Positions 1 through 7,264 of a stretch of DNA of 64,000 bases are shown here, piece by piece. The stretch lies in contig NZ_JASISO010000039.1 of NCBI RefSeq assembly GCF_030063135.1, positions 17,245-81,244 of the forward strand. The letters are read 5' to 3'. The position numbers and the translations under genes are program-made. The notes beneath the pieces were generated by a model. It saw only the letters and a list, made by a program, of their open reading frames with translations. It did no database searches and was not told the DNA's origin. The DNA is from Streptomyces sp. G-G2. GTDB taxonomy: Bacteria > Actinomycetota > Actinomycetes > Streptomycetales > Streptomycetaceae. The number at the start of each line of letters is the position of its first letter. Positions within the stretch are counted from its first letter, which is position 1.

Positions 1-582
1 GCGCGTGGCGACCGACTGGACGCGGCCCGCCGACAGCTTCGGCATGACCTTCTTCCACAGGACCGGCGAGACCTCGTAGCCGTAGAGGCGGTCGAGGATG
101 CGGCGGGTCTCCTGGGCGTCGACCATGCGCTGGTTCAGCTCGCGCGGGTTGGCGACGGCGTCGCGGATCGCGTCCTTGGTGATCTCGTGGAAGACCATCC
201 GGTGGACGGGGACCTTGGGCTTGAGGACTTCCTGCAGGTGCCACGCGATCGCTTCGCCCTCGCGGTCCTCATCGGTGGCGAGGAAGAGTTCGTCGGACTC
301 GGCCAGCAGCTCCTTGAGCTTCCTGACCTGCGCCTTCTTGTCCGCATTGACGACATAGATCGGCGCGAAGTCGTGCTCGACGTCCACTCCGAGGCGACGC
401 ACCTCGCCCGTGTACTTGTCGGGAACCTCGGCCGCGCCGCTGGGGAGGTCGCGGATGTGCCCGACGCTCGCCTCGACGACATATCCCGGGCCGAGATAGC
501 CCTTGATCGTCTTCGCCTTGGCAGGAGACTCGACGATGACGAGTCGGCGGCCGCCCTTTGCGGTCTCGCTAGTCGGGGACAA
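1..582 (-). CDS. topA: DNA topoisomerase I, N-terminal part (runs off the window)
   Basis: Type IA topoisomerase that relaxes negative supercoils in the cytoplasm. Only the first 194 codons are inside the window; the gene continues past position 1. Visible are the Toprim start VESPAKAKTI (residues 17-26), the acidic metal site in ATDEDREGEAIAW and, at the window edge, GRVQSVATR, typical of bacterial TopA. The start is a TTG at 582 preceded by GGAGAGAAG; there is no upstream in-frame alternative with a better ribosome site. The family is about 900-950 residues in actinobacteria, so roughly four fifths of the gene lies outside. A perfect TTGACA lies upstream (separate entry). Confidence 0.97.
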   Translation of the reverse strand, partial: MSPTSETAKGGRRLVIVESPAKAKTIKGYLGPGYVVEASVGHIRDLPSGAAEVPDKYTGEVRRLGVDVEHDFAPIYVVNADKKAQVRKLKELLAESDELFLATDEDREGEAIAWHLQEVLKPKVPVHRMVFHEITKDAIRDAVANPRELNQRMVDAQETRRILDRLYGYEVSPVLWKKVMPKLSAGRVQSVATR

Positions 583-633
583 CTTGGCTCTTCTCTCCGG
601 TCGGCACTCGGTCGCGGTACGGCGACGCTGCGG

Positions 634-664
634 AGTGTGACGGTACATCCCGCCCCCGTGTCAA
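634..664 (-). promoter_or_regulatory. candidate topA promoter within a 302-nt spacer
   Basis: The spacer 583-884 between topA and the next minus-strand gene holds no convincing reading frame. On the minus strand it contains a perfect TTGACA (664-659) and, 19 nt further, CACACT (639-634), a plausible but long-spaced -10. Such an over-long spacer would suit a supercoiling-sensitive topA promoter; that link is inference. Confidence 0.35.
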
Positions 665-884
665 ACGGCACAAGCCCGCAACGGCCACTCGAACGGTAAC
701 CCGACAAGTGCCACTTCTGCCGCCCGGATGCCGCGCCGGGCCCATCCTGATCACCGTGCGGGGGGTCGCGGGGGCCGTCTGGCCCCGCCCGCGGAACAGC
801 CCGGCGGGCCGTCGGGGCCGCCGCCGCACGCCGCTCAGGACGCCGCTCGGGAGGCCGCTCGGGAGGCCGCTCAGGACGCCCGGA

Positions 885-1082
885 TCAGAGCCGGCTGAGG
901 CACCATGCGCCGAGGGCCACCGACACGCCCCCGGCCAGCAGTGCGACCGGTACGGCCACGCGCTGGCGCACGCCCTCGGCGACCGGCGCCCGGTGGAGTG
1001 CGCGCGCCCCGGTCCAGGCCAGGAGAGCGGCCCCGAACAGCAGGAACACGGCTGCCGCGAACACCGCCGGACCGATTTCCAT
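885..1082 (-). CDS. small two-helix membrane protein, unknown function
   Basis: A 65-residue protein with two predicted membrane segments, about residues 5-24 (AVFAAAVFLLFGAALLAW) and 42-62 (VAVPVALLAGGVSVALGAW), separated by a short basic loop containing ARALHR and RQR, which should face the cytoplasm. ATG start at 1082 with GGGGGACGGC just upstream. It lies between the methyltransferase gene and topA, on the same strand but separated from topA by 302 nt, so co-transcription with topA is not obvious. I do not recognise a named family; the position next to topA is conserved in Streptomyces as far as I recall. Confidence 0.75.
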   Translation of the reverse strand: MEIGPAVFAAAVFLLFGAALLAWTGARALHRAPVAEGVRQRVAVPVALLAGGVSVALGAWCLSRL

Positions 1083-1185
1083 GCCGTCCCCCCGAGCCCT
1101 CGGACCGCCCCCGGGATCCCCCCTGGACCCCCTGTGTCCGGACCCTCCCAGCCCTGGGCGTACGGCGCGCCAACCGAGGGTTAAC

Positions 1186-2703
1186 TCACGGTTCCACGGG
1201 CTCGGCGGGCTCGATGAATCCCTGCTCCACCAGCAGCCGGATCGCCTCCGGGGTGCGGTCCCGCAGGGTCACCGGGTCCTCCTCGACCAGGTGGGCGATC
1301 GCGTCGAGGATCCGCCCGGCGCTCAGTGATCCGTCGCACACTCCGGCGAAGCCCGCCCCGACGGTGTCCACCTTGGTGGCCCGCCGCATCCCGCGGTTCT
1401 GCCGGAGCACCACGTGCTCGGGGTCCTCCGCGCCGGGCGCGCCGACCTGCTCCTGCACGACCTCCACGGCGAGCCGGAAATATCCCTCCAGCAGGGCGGC
1501 GTCGTCGTGGTCGCGCAGGTAGTCCTGGCGGGCGAAATGGGCCCGGACGGTGTCCCCGAGCGGCTGCTCCACCGAGTGCGGCCACTCCTCGACCACGATC
1601 GACGGGACGGCCGCGTCCGTGCGGCGCAGGGTGATCCAGCCGAAGCCGACCGACTTCGTCCCGCGGGCCTCGAACTCGTCCAGCCAGGCCTCGTAGTGCC
1701 GCGTGTACACCTCGGGATCGTCCCGGTGGTCACCCGCGTCCCGCAGCCACAGCTCTGCGTACTGCGTCACATCCTGAACGTCGCGCTGCACGATCCACGC
1801 GTCGCAGCCCGGCGGCACCCAGGAACGCAGCCGGTCGTGCCAGTCCTCGCCCTCCACGTGCTGCCAATTGGCCAGGAACTGCGCATATCCGTCCGGATTC
1901 AGCCGTTCGCCCGCCTGCCGGACCAGCTCCCGGCACAGGTCGTCCCCGCCCATCCCGCCGTCGCGGTAGGTCAGCCGCGCGCCGGGGGAGATCACGAAGG
2001 GCGGGTTGGACACGATCAGGTCGTACGTCGCCCCGCCGACCGGCTCGAAGAGCGAGCCGACGAGCAGCTCGGCCTCCGGCGCCCCCGACAGCGCGAGCGT
2101 GAGACGGGTGAAGTCCAGGGCCCGCGGGTTGACGTCAGTGGCCGTGACCCGGGTCGCGTGCTGGGCGGCGTGCAGCGCCTGGATGCCGGAACCGGTGCCG
2201 ACGTCGAGGGCCGAGCCGACCGGGGTGCGGACGGTGATCCCGGCCAGGGTGGTGGACGCGCCGCCGACCCCGAGCACGACGCCCTCCTCGCGGCTGCCGA
2301 TCCCGCCGGCCCCGCCGACCGCGCAGCCCAGGTCGGAGACGATGAACCAGTCCTCGCCGTCCGGGCCGCCGTACGGGCGTACGTCCACCACGGCGTGTAC
2401 GTCGTCCCCCTCCAGGCGCACCCAGCCGTCGGCCAGCGCCTCCCGCAGGGGCAGCGCGGCCTCGGCGCGGTCCCGGGGCACGGGCCGCTGGAGCAGGAAC
2501 AGCCGCACCAGGCTCGCCAGCGGGCCGTCGCCCCGGGTGGCGCGCAGGGCGGGGACCGTCTCGCTGCGGGCCAGCGCGGCGTACGCGGGGGCCCCGAGCA
2601 GGTCGAGCAGGCCGTCGGCGGTGAACCCGGCGGCGAGCAGGGCCGTACGCAGCGCGGCGGCGTGGTCGGGCGAGGGCAGGCGGGGAAGGCTGGTGGTACT
2701 CAC
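1186..2703 (-). CDS. SAM-dependent methyltransferase with NPPF motif (HemK/PrmC-like class)
   Basis: A 505-residue protein. The central Rossmann methyltransferase domain shows SAM motif I ALDVGTGSGIQAL and the catalytic DLIVSNPPFV (N-P-P-F) of enzymes that methylate a planar nitrogen in glutamine, adenine or guanine. Long N- and C-terminal regions of about 150-200 residues surround it, as in the actinobacterial DUF7059-type methyltransferases; the substrate is unknown. I place the start at GTG 2703 (MSTTSLPRL): the frame stays open further upstream only through the short tandem repeats at 2713-2800. No strong Shine-Dalgarno is visible (GGGCGG only). The stop at 1186 leaves about 100 nt before the next gene. 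Confidence 0.88.
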   Translation of the reverse strand: MSTTSLPRLPSPDHAAALRTALLAAGFTADGLLDLLGAPAYAALARSETVPALRATRGDGPLASLVRLFLLQRPVPRDRAEAALPLREALADGWVRLEGDDVHAVVDVRPYGGPDGEDWFIVSDLGCAVGGAGGIGSREEGVVLGVGGASTTLAGITVRTPVGSALDVGTGSGIQALHAAQHATRVTATDVNPRALDFTRLTLALSGAPEAELLVGSLFEPVGGATYDLIVSNPPFVISPGARLTYRDGGMGGDDLCRELVRQAGERLNPDGYAQFLANWQHVEGEDWHDRLRSWVPPGCDAWIVQRDVQDVTQYAELWLRDAGDHRDDPEVYTRHYEAWLDEFEARGTKSVGFGWITLRRTDAAVPSIVVEEWPHSVEQPLGDTVRAHFARQDYLRDHDDAALLEGYFRLAVEVVQEQVGAPGAEDPEHVVLRQNRGMRRATKVDTVGAGFAGVCDGSLSAGRILDAIAHLVEEDPVTLRDRTPEAIRLLVEQGFIEPAEPVEP

Positions 2704-2712
2704 CCGCCCATT

Positions 2713-2800
2713 GTGTCCGGTGCCACGTGTCCGGTGCCACCGACAACCGGGGCCACCCACAACCGGGGCCACCCACAACCGGGGCCACCCACAAACCAGG
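2713..2800. repeat. two adjacent short tandem repeats upstream of the methyltransferase
   Basis: Two perfect 14-bp copies of GTGTCCGGTGCCAC (2713-2740) are followed directly by three full copies and one degenerate copy of a 16-bp unit CCACAACCGGGGCCAC (2741-2800). They lie in the spacer between the methyltransferase start and the lipoprotein stop. Neither unit length is divisible by three, which agrees with the region being non-coding. Confidence 0.9.
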
Positions 2801-2865
2801 GCGGCCGGGTCCGTTTCCGGTCCCGGCCGCCCTGGTCGGCGTACGCCGCGTCAGCGGGCCCCCGC

Positions 2866-3432
2866 TCAGCTCTTGGAGGGCTCCGGGGCAGCCGCGACCT
2901 GGCAGCCCTTCTGAGCGTTCATCGCCTTGTCGAGACCGCCCGACTTGAGCTTCTCCAAGGCGGCCTTGCCGCCCTGGGTGGTCTGGTCGAGTCCGCTCGC
3001 GATGCCCTTGAGGCCCTCGGCGAACTTGCCCTGGTCCTTGGGGTCGAGGGCGTCCATCTTCGTCTTGAGGTCCGCGTAACCCTTGGAGGTGTCCTCGAAG
3101 CCCTTCACAGCGGCCTTCTGGGTCGCGTCACCGTCCTTGACCGGCGGAACTCCCGCGCCCGTCAGGGCTCCACCCATGGCCTTGTACGACTCGGACATGG
3201 TCTGGAACGCGCCCGCGTCCGTCTTCTGCACGTCCTCGGGCTTGCTGCTCTCGGTCGCCACCCGCTTGATGTCGGTGTTGGCTCCCTCGATCTTCTTCAG
3301 TTCTGGCTGCCACTTGTCGCAGACCTTCTTGGCCCACTCGTCGGTCTTGTTGGCGCCGTCGTCACCGCAACCGGACAGCACGAGCATCAGTACCGCGCCG
3401 CCGGACAAGGCGGCCGCAAACTTCTTGTTCAC
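2866..3432 (-). CDS. small secreted lipoprotein, unknown function
   Basis: 188 residues with a lipoprotein signal peptide: basic KK at the start, a hydrophobic stretch, then lipobox LVLSGC with the Cys near residue 22. The mature part is a charged, Lys/Asp-rich, apparently all-helical domain without catalytic signature, ending in a Pro/Ser tail. The start is GTG 3432 (MNKKFAAAL) with GGAAGG upstream; an upstream in-frame start would add only MEGTDP and is less likely. It lies between the methyltransferase and hppA on the same strand, about 150 nt from hppA. It should be anchored on the outer face of the membrane. No function can be given. Confidence 0.85.
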   Translation of the reverse strand: MNKKFAAALSGGAVLMLVLSGCGDDGANKTDEWAKKVCDKWQPELKKIEGANTDIKRVATESSKPEDVQKTDAGAFQTMSESYKAMGGALTGAGVPPVKDGDATQKAAVKGFEDTSKGYADLKTKMDALDPKDQGKFAEGLKGIASGLDQTTQGGKAALEKLKSGGLDKAMNAQKGCQVAAAPEPSKS

Positions 3433-3582
3433 CGGATCGGTCCCTTCCAAGGCTCTCGGCCCGGAAGATACACGTGTGCGTCCGGATAAGCGGAAAGACG
3501 GACGGACGGCGCGTCAGTACGCGCCGCCCGTCCGCCATTCGGTCCCGTGCAGCGGCCCCTCGCGGGGCCGGTCGGTCCACCG

Positions 3583-5985
3583 TCAGGAAACCACCGCGGG
3601 ATCGACCGGCTTCGCCACCCGCTCGGCGGCGCCGGTGCCCGTGTCGTCGCCGACCGTGATGCCGCGCCGCTTGGACACGTACACCGCGACGACGATGACG
3701 AGGATCGCCAGGACGGCGACCACCGCACGGACGGTCGGGCTGGCGTCGTCGCCGTAACTGAACTTCACGACGGCCGGGGCGATCAGCAGCGCCACCAGGT
3801 TCATCACCTTGAGCAGCGGGTTGATCGCGGGACCGGCGGTGTCCTTGAACGGGTCGCCGACGGTGTCGCCGATGACGGTCGCGGCATGGGCGTCGCTGCC
3901 CTTGCCGCCGTAGTGGCCGTCCTCGACGAGCTTCTTCGCGTTGTCCCACGCGCCACCGGAGTTGGCGAGGAAGACGGCCATCAGCGTGCCGGTGCCGATG
4001 GCGCCCGCGAGGTACGAGCCGAGCGCGCCGACGCCGAGGCTGAACCCGACCGCGATGGGGGCCAACACGGCGAGCAGCCCGGGCGTGGCGAGTTCGCGCA
4101 GGGCGTCCTTGGTGCAGATGTCCACGACGCGCCCGTACTCGGGCTTCTCGGTGTAGTCCATGATCCCGGGGTGCTCGCGGAACTGGCGCCGCACCTCGTA
4201 GACCACGGCCCCGGCCGAGCGGGAGACCGCGTTGATGGCCAGGCCCGAGAACAGGAACACGACGGCCGCGCCCAGGATCAGCCCGACCAGGTTGTTGGGC
4301 TGCGAGATGTCCAGGCTCAGGCCCATGTCGCCGGCCTTGGCACCGACGTCCTTGACGGCCGTGGCGATCGCGTCCCGGTACGAGCCGAAGAGCGCGGCGG
4401 CGGCCAGTACGGCGGTGGCGATGGCGATGCCCTTGGTGATCGCCTTGGTGGTGTTGCCCACCGCGTCCAGGTCGGTCAGGACCTGGGCGCCCGCGCCCTC
4501 GACGTCGCCGGACATCTCCGCGATGCCCTGGGCGTTGTCGGAGACCGGACCGAAGGTGTCCATGGCGACGATGACGCCGACGGTGGTCAGCAGGCCGGTG
4601 CCGGCCAGGGCCACCGCGAAGAGCGCCAGCATGATCGACGTGCCGCCGAGCAGGAACGCGCCGTACACGCCGAGGCCGATGAGCAGCGCGGTGTAGACGG
4701 CGGATTCCAGGCCGATGGAGATGCCGGCGAGGACGACGGTGGCCGCGCCGGTGAGCGAGGACTTGCCGATGTCCTGGACGGGACGGCGGGTGGTCTCGGT
4801 GAAGTAGCCCGTGAGCTGCTGGATGAGGGCGGCGAGCACGATGCCGATGGCCACGGAGACGAGCGCGAAGACGCGCGGGTCGCCGGAGTGGCCGGTGATG
4901 CCCGTGTCCTCGACGCCGACCAGGTCCTTGAAGCTGGACGGCAGGTAGACGAGGACCGCGACGGCGACCAGCACCAGCGAGATCACCGCCGAGATGAAGA
5001 ACCCGCGGTTGATGGCGCTCATGCCGCTGCGGTCGGTGCGGCGCGGAGAGACCGCGAAGATGCCGATCATGGCGGTGATGACGCCGATGGCGGGCACGAT
5101 CAACGGGAAGGCCAGACCCAGGTCGCCGAAGGCGGCCTTGCCGAGGATGAGCGCCGCGACGAGCGTGACGGCGTACGACTCGAAGAGGTCGGCGGCCATT
5201 CCCGCGCAGTCGCCGACGTTGTCGCCCACGTTGTCGGCGATGGTCGCGGCATTTCGCGGGTCGTCCTCCGGAATGCCCTGCTCGACCTTGCCGACCAGGT
5301 CGGCGCCGACGTCGGCGGCCTTGGTGAAGATGCCGCCGCCGACGCGCATGAACATCGCGATGAGCGCGGCGCCGAGGCCGAAGCCCTCCAGGACCTTGGG
5401 GGCGTCGGCGGCGTAGACGAGCACGACGCAGGAGGCGCCGAGCAGGCCGAGGCCGACCGTGAACATGCCGACCACGCCGCCTGTGCGGAAGGCGATCCGC
5501 ATGGCCTTGTGGGAGACCTCGGTCAGGTCCTTGGCGGGTTCGCCCTCGGCGGGGGTGGCCTCGCGGGCGGCCGCGGCGACGCGGACGTTGGCGCGGACGG
5601 CGAGGCGCATGCCGATGTATCCGGTGGCGGCCGAGAAGAGCGCGCCGACGAGGAAGAAGGCGGAACGTCCCGCCCGCTGGGTCCAGTTCTCGGCGGGGAG
5701 CAGGAAGAGCAGGAAGAACACGACGACGGCGAAGATGCCGAGGGTGCGCATCTGGCGTCCCAGGTAGGCGTTGGCGCCCTCCTGGACCGCTGCCGCGATC
5801 TCCTTCATCCGGTCGGTTCCCTCGTCGGCGGCGAGCACCTGGCGGACCAGGATCTGCGCGACGACGAGCGCGGCGAGTGCCACCGCGGCAATGACGATCA
5901 CGATAAGCCGATTGTCATCGGTCAGCACGGCCGCAGCGAGCTGGGCGGTGCTGTCTTGCGCGAGAGGGGTGAAGAGCCCCGTCAT
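3583..5985 (-). CDS. hppA: K+-independent proton-translocating pyrophosphatase
   Basis: Membrane-bound pyrophosphatase (800 residues, usual length) that hydrolyses cytoplasmic PPi and pumps protons outward. The active-site segment DVGADLVGKVEQG is followed by the Asp-rich DNVGDNVGD, the Mg-PPi site. The motif GNTTKA carries Lys514; in the family Lys here marks the K+-independent class, while Ala marks the K+-dependent class. About 16 hydrophobic helices are evident. Start ATG 5985 with AGGAGG six bases upstream; the frame is open further upstream but that stretch is the leader. It stands as a single transcription unit with a TACAAT promoter candidate at 6024-6029. Long opposite-strand frames over this gene are shadows. 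Confidence 0.97.
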   Translation of the reverse strand: MTGLFTPLAQDSTAQLAAAVLTDDNRLIVIVIAAVALAALVVAQILVRQVLAADEGTDRMKEIAAAVQEGANAYLGRQMRTLGIFAVVVFFLLFLLPAENWTQRAGRSAFFLVGALFSAATGYIGMRLAVRANVRVAAAAREATPAEGEPAKDLTEVSHKAMRIAFRTGGVVGMFTVGLGLLGASCVVLVYAADAPKVLEGFGLGAALIAMFMRVGGGIFTKAADVGADLVGKVEQGIPEDDPRNAATIADNVGDNVGDCAGMAADLFESYAVTLVAALILGKAAFGDLGLAFPLIVPAIGVITAMIGIFAVSPRRTDRSGMSAINRGFFISAVISLVLVAVAVLVYLPSSFKDLVGVEDTGITGHSGDPRVFALVSVAIGIVLAALIQQLTGYFTETTRRPVQDIGKSSLTGAATVVLAGISIGLESAVYTALLIGLGVYGAFLLGGTSIMLALFAVALAGTGLLTTVGVIVAMDTFGPVSDNAQGIAEMSGDVEGAGAQVLTDLDAVGNTTKAITKGIAIATAVLAAAALFGSYRDAIATAVKDVGAKAGDMGLSLDISQPNNLVGLILGAAVVFLFSGLAINAVSRSAGAVVYEVRRQFREHPGIMDYTEKPEYGRVVDICTKDALRELATPGLLAVLAPIAVGFSLGVGALGSYLAGAIGTGTLMAVFLANSGGAWDNAKKLVEDGHYGGKGSDAHAATVIGDTVGDPFKDTAGPAINPLLKVMNLVALLIAPAVVKFSYGDDASPTVRAVVAVLAILVIVVAVYVSKRRGITVGDDTGTGAAERVAKPVDPAVVS

Positions 5986-6023
5986 TCGTCCTCCTTGACG
6001 TGATGAGCTCAAGATGTGGACGG

Positions 6024-6052
6024 ATTGTAGGGAGCGCCACCTGATCAAAACA
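6024..6052 (-). promoter_or_regulatory. candidate hppA promoter
   Basis: On the minus strand TACAAT (6029-6024) forms a good -10 box with TGTTTT 17 nt upstream (6052-6047). It would give a leader of roughly 30 nt that includes the AGGAGG ribosome site. The rest of the spacer 5986-6185 shows nothing else I can name. Confidence 0.45.
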
Positions 6053-6185
6053 GTGGGCGGGAAACGGAATTGGCCTGCACTTGCCCCTCTGCAATAGATC
6101 GCGTCACGGCAATACCCTCGAAAGTAGTAACGGGGCAAACCCATTGACCGATCGATGGCCGGTCGGCAAGGGATCTAGGAAAACG

Positions 6186-6211
6186 AAAAAGGCCCTGCTC
6201 AGCAGGGCCTT
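6186..6211 (-). terminator. Rho-independent terminator after the bldG/anti-sigma unit
   Basis: An 11-bp inverted repeat, AAGGCCCTGCT with its complement around a single central base, is followed on the minus strand by a T run (AAAAA on the plus strand at 6186-6190). It lies 53 nt beyond the anti-sigma stop codon and upstream of the hppA promoter, so it separates the two units. Confidence 0.85.
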
Positions 6212-6263
6212 GGGAAAATATCGGAAGATGGGATTAAAGATCTCTGGGGAGCTACCGGAAGGA

Positions 6264-6758
6264 CTAGGGCAGTTCCGAGACCCTGGTGGTCGGCCAGCTC
6301 ATCCTGATGACACCGCCCGATTCACCACTGGTGACCTCGACGTCGTCGACCAGCCCGCTGATCACGGCGAGGCTCATCTCGTCCTCGGTGTCGACGTCGG
6401 CGTCCGCCGCGGGTGCGCCGGGGCCGGGAAAACCCGGGTGGCCGACGGAACCGCCGGGTTCACCCGAACGGCCGCCGGAACGGGACGCGGAGGTGCCTCC
6501 GGGCGGCCCGGGGACCTCGTCGCCGACCTCGATGGAGAAGACCTTCTCCTCTTCGGTCAGCACGACGCGGACGGGGGCGGTGAGCCCATTGCCGCGGTGG
6601 AGTCCGACGGCGCGCGAACAGGCCTCGCCCACGGCGAGTCTGACCTCGTCGAGAACGGCTTCCTCCACGCCTGCCCTGCGCGCGACGGCGGCCGCGACGA
6701 GGCGGGCCGTCCGGACGTGTTCGGGCTGAGCGCTGAAGCGGAGTTCAACGGTGGCCAT
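6264..6758 (-). CDS. RsbW-like anti-sigma factor, BldG partner
   Basis: 164 residues with a GHKL/HATPase fold. An N-box-like segment LDEVRLAVGEACSRAV is seen near residues 37-52 and a C-terminal strand GGVIRMSW closes the fold. Between them lies a Pro/Gly/Ser/Asp-rich stretch of about 50 residues where compact RsbW/SpoIIAB proteins have the ATP lid, so ATP binding may be altered. ATG start 6758 with GAGGGGGA upstream. It follows bldG by 83 nt on the same strand and shares its terminator. By family knowledge it is the SCO3548-type anti-sigma factor thought to be controlled by unphosphorylated BldG; the sigma target is not visible here. Confidence 0.88.
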   Translation of the reverse strand: MATVELRFSAQPEHVRTARLVAAAVARRAGVEEAVLDEVRLAVGEACSRAVGLHRGNGLTAPVRVVLTEEEKVFSIEVGDEVPGPPGGTSASRSGGRSGEPGGSVGHPGFPGPGAPAADADVDTEDEMSLAVISGLVDDVEVTSGESGGVIRMSWPTTRVSELP

Positions 6759-6841
6759 GCGCGTCCCCCTCGGACTACGGGCGTGCCTTACAGGGGCCCG
6801 GGCACATAGCCCGGGACCCCCGCTCCTACTGCCGGGATCCG

Positions 6842-7183
6842 TCAGTCGGTGGCGTTGACGGCGTCTTCCACCGTGGTGTGAATCGGGAACACCTTGGTGA
6901 GACCGGTGATGCGGAAAATCTTGAGGATGCGCTCCTGGTTGCACACCAGACGCAGTGAGCCCTCATGCGCGCGGACGCGCTTGAGGCCTCCCACGAGCAC
7001 ACCGAGGCCGGTGGAGTCGAGGAAGTCCACTCGCTCCATGTCGACAACCAAGTGGTAGCTGCCGTCGTTCACCAACTCGACCAACTGCTCGCGCAGCTTG
7101 GGCGCGGTATACACATCAATCTCGCCACCGACCTCGACGACTGTGCGGTCGCCAACTGTGCGAGTCGACAGGGACAGGTCCAC
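6842..7183 (-). CDS. bldG: BldG anti-anti-sigma factor (STAS domain)
   Basis: 113 residues, a single STAS domain. The phosphorylation site is DSTGLG with Ser57, the residue known to be phosphorylated in S. coelicolor BldG. In its unphosphorylated form this family binds and removes anti-sigma factors; bldG is needed for aerial hyphae and antibiotic production. Start GTG 7183 with GGAGG seven bases upstream. It is divergent from the helicase gene (81 nt between the starts) and followed by the anti-sigma gene. A weak -10-like TAGCAA lies in the upstream region. Identity is clear from length, Ser position and neighbours. Confidence 0.97.
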   Translation of the reverse strand: MDLSLSTRTVGDRTVVEVGGEIDVYTAPKLREQLVELVNDGSYHLVVDMERVDFLDSTGLGVLVGGLKRVRAHEGSLRLVCNQERILKIFRITGLTKVFPIHTTVEDAVNATD

Positions 7184-7264
7184 GGATCCTCCAGCACCTT
7201 GCTATCGAGCGGCGCCCCCCAGGGGCCTCCTCACCCGAAGGTAGAGGAGGGATTGGCTGCCGCG

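Noticed and set aside
3547..6003. Plus-strand frame of over 800 codons opposite hppA.
   Set aside because: Composition is Gly/Arg/Asp/His-rich without domain, typical of the shadow frame of a GC-rich gene; the minus strand encodes an unambiguous pyrophosphatase.
6965..7264. Extended start of the helicase frame, opposite bldG.
   Set aside because: It would lie entirely antisense to bldG; the conserved-looking N-terminus begins at 7265.
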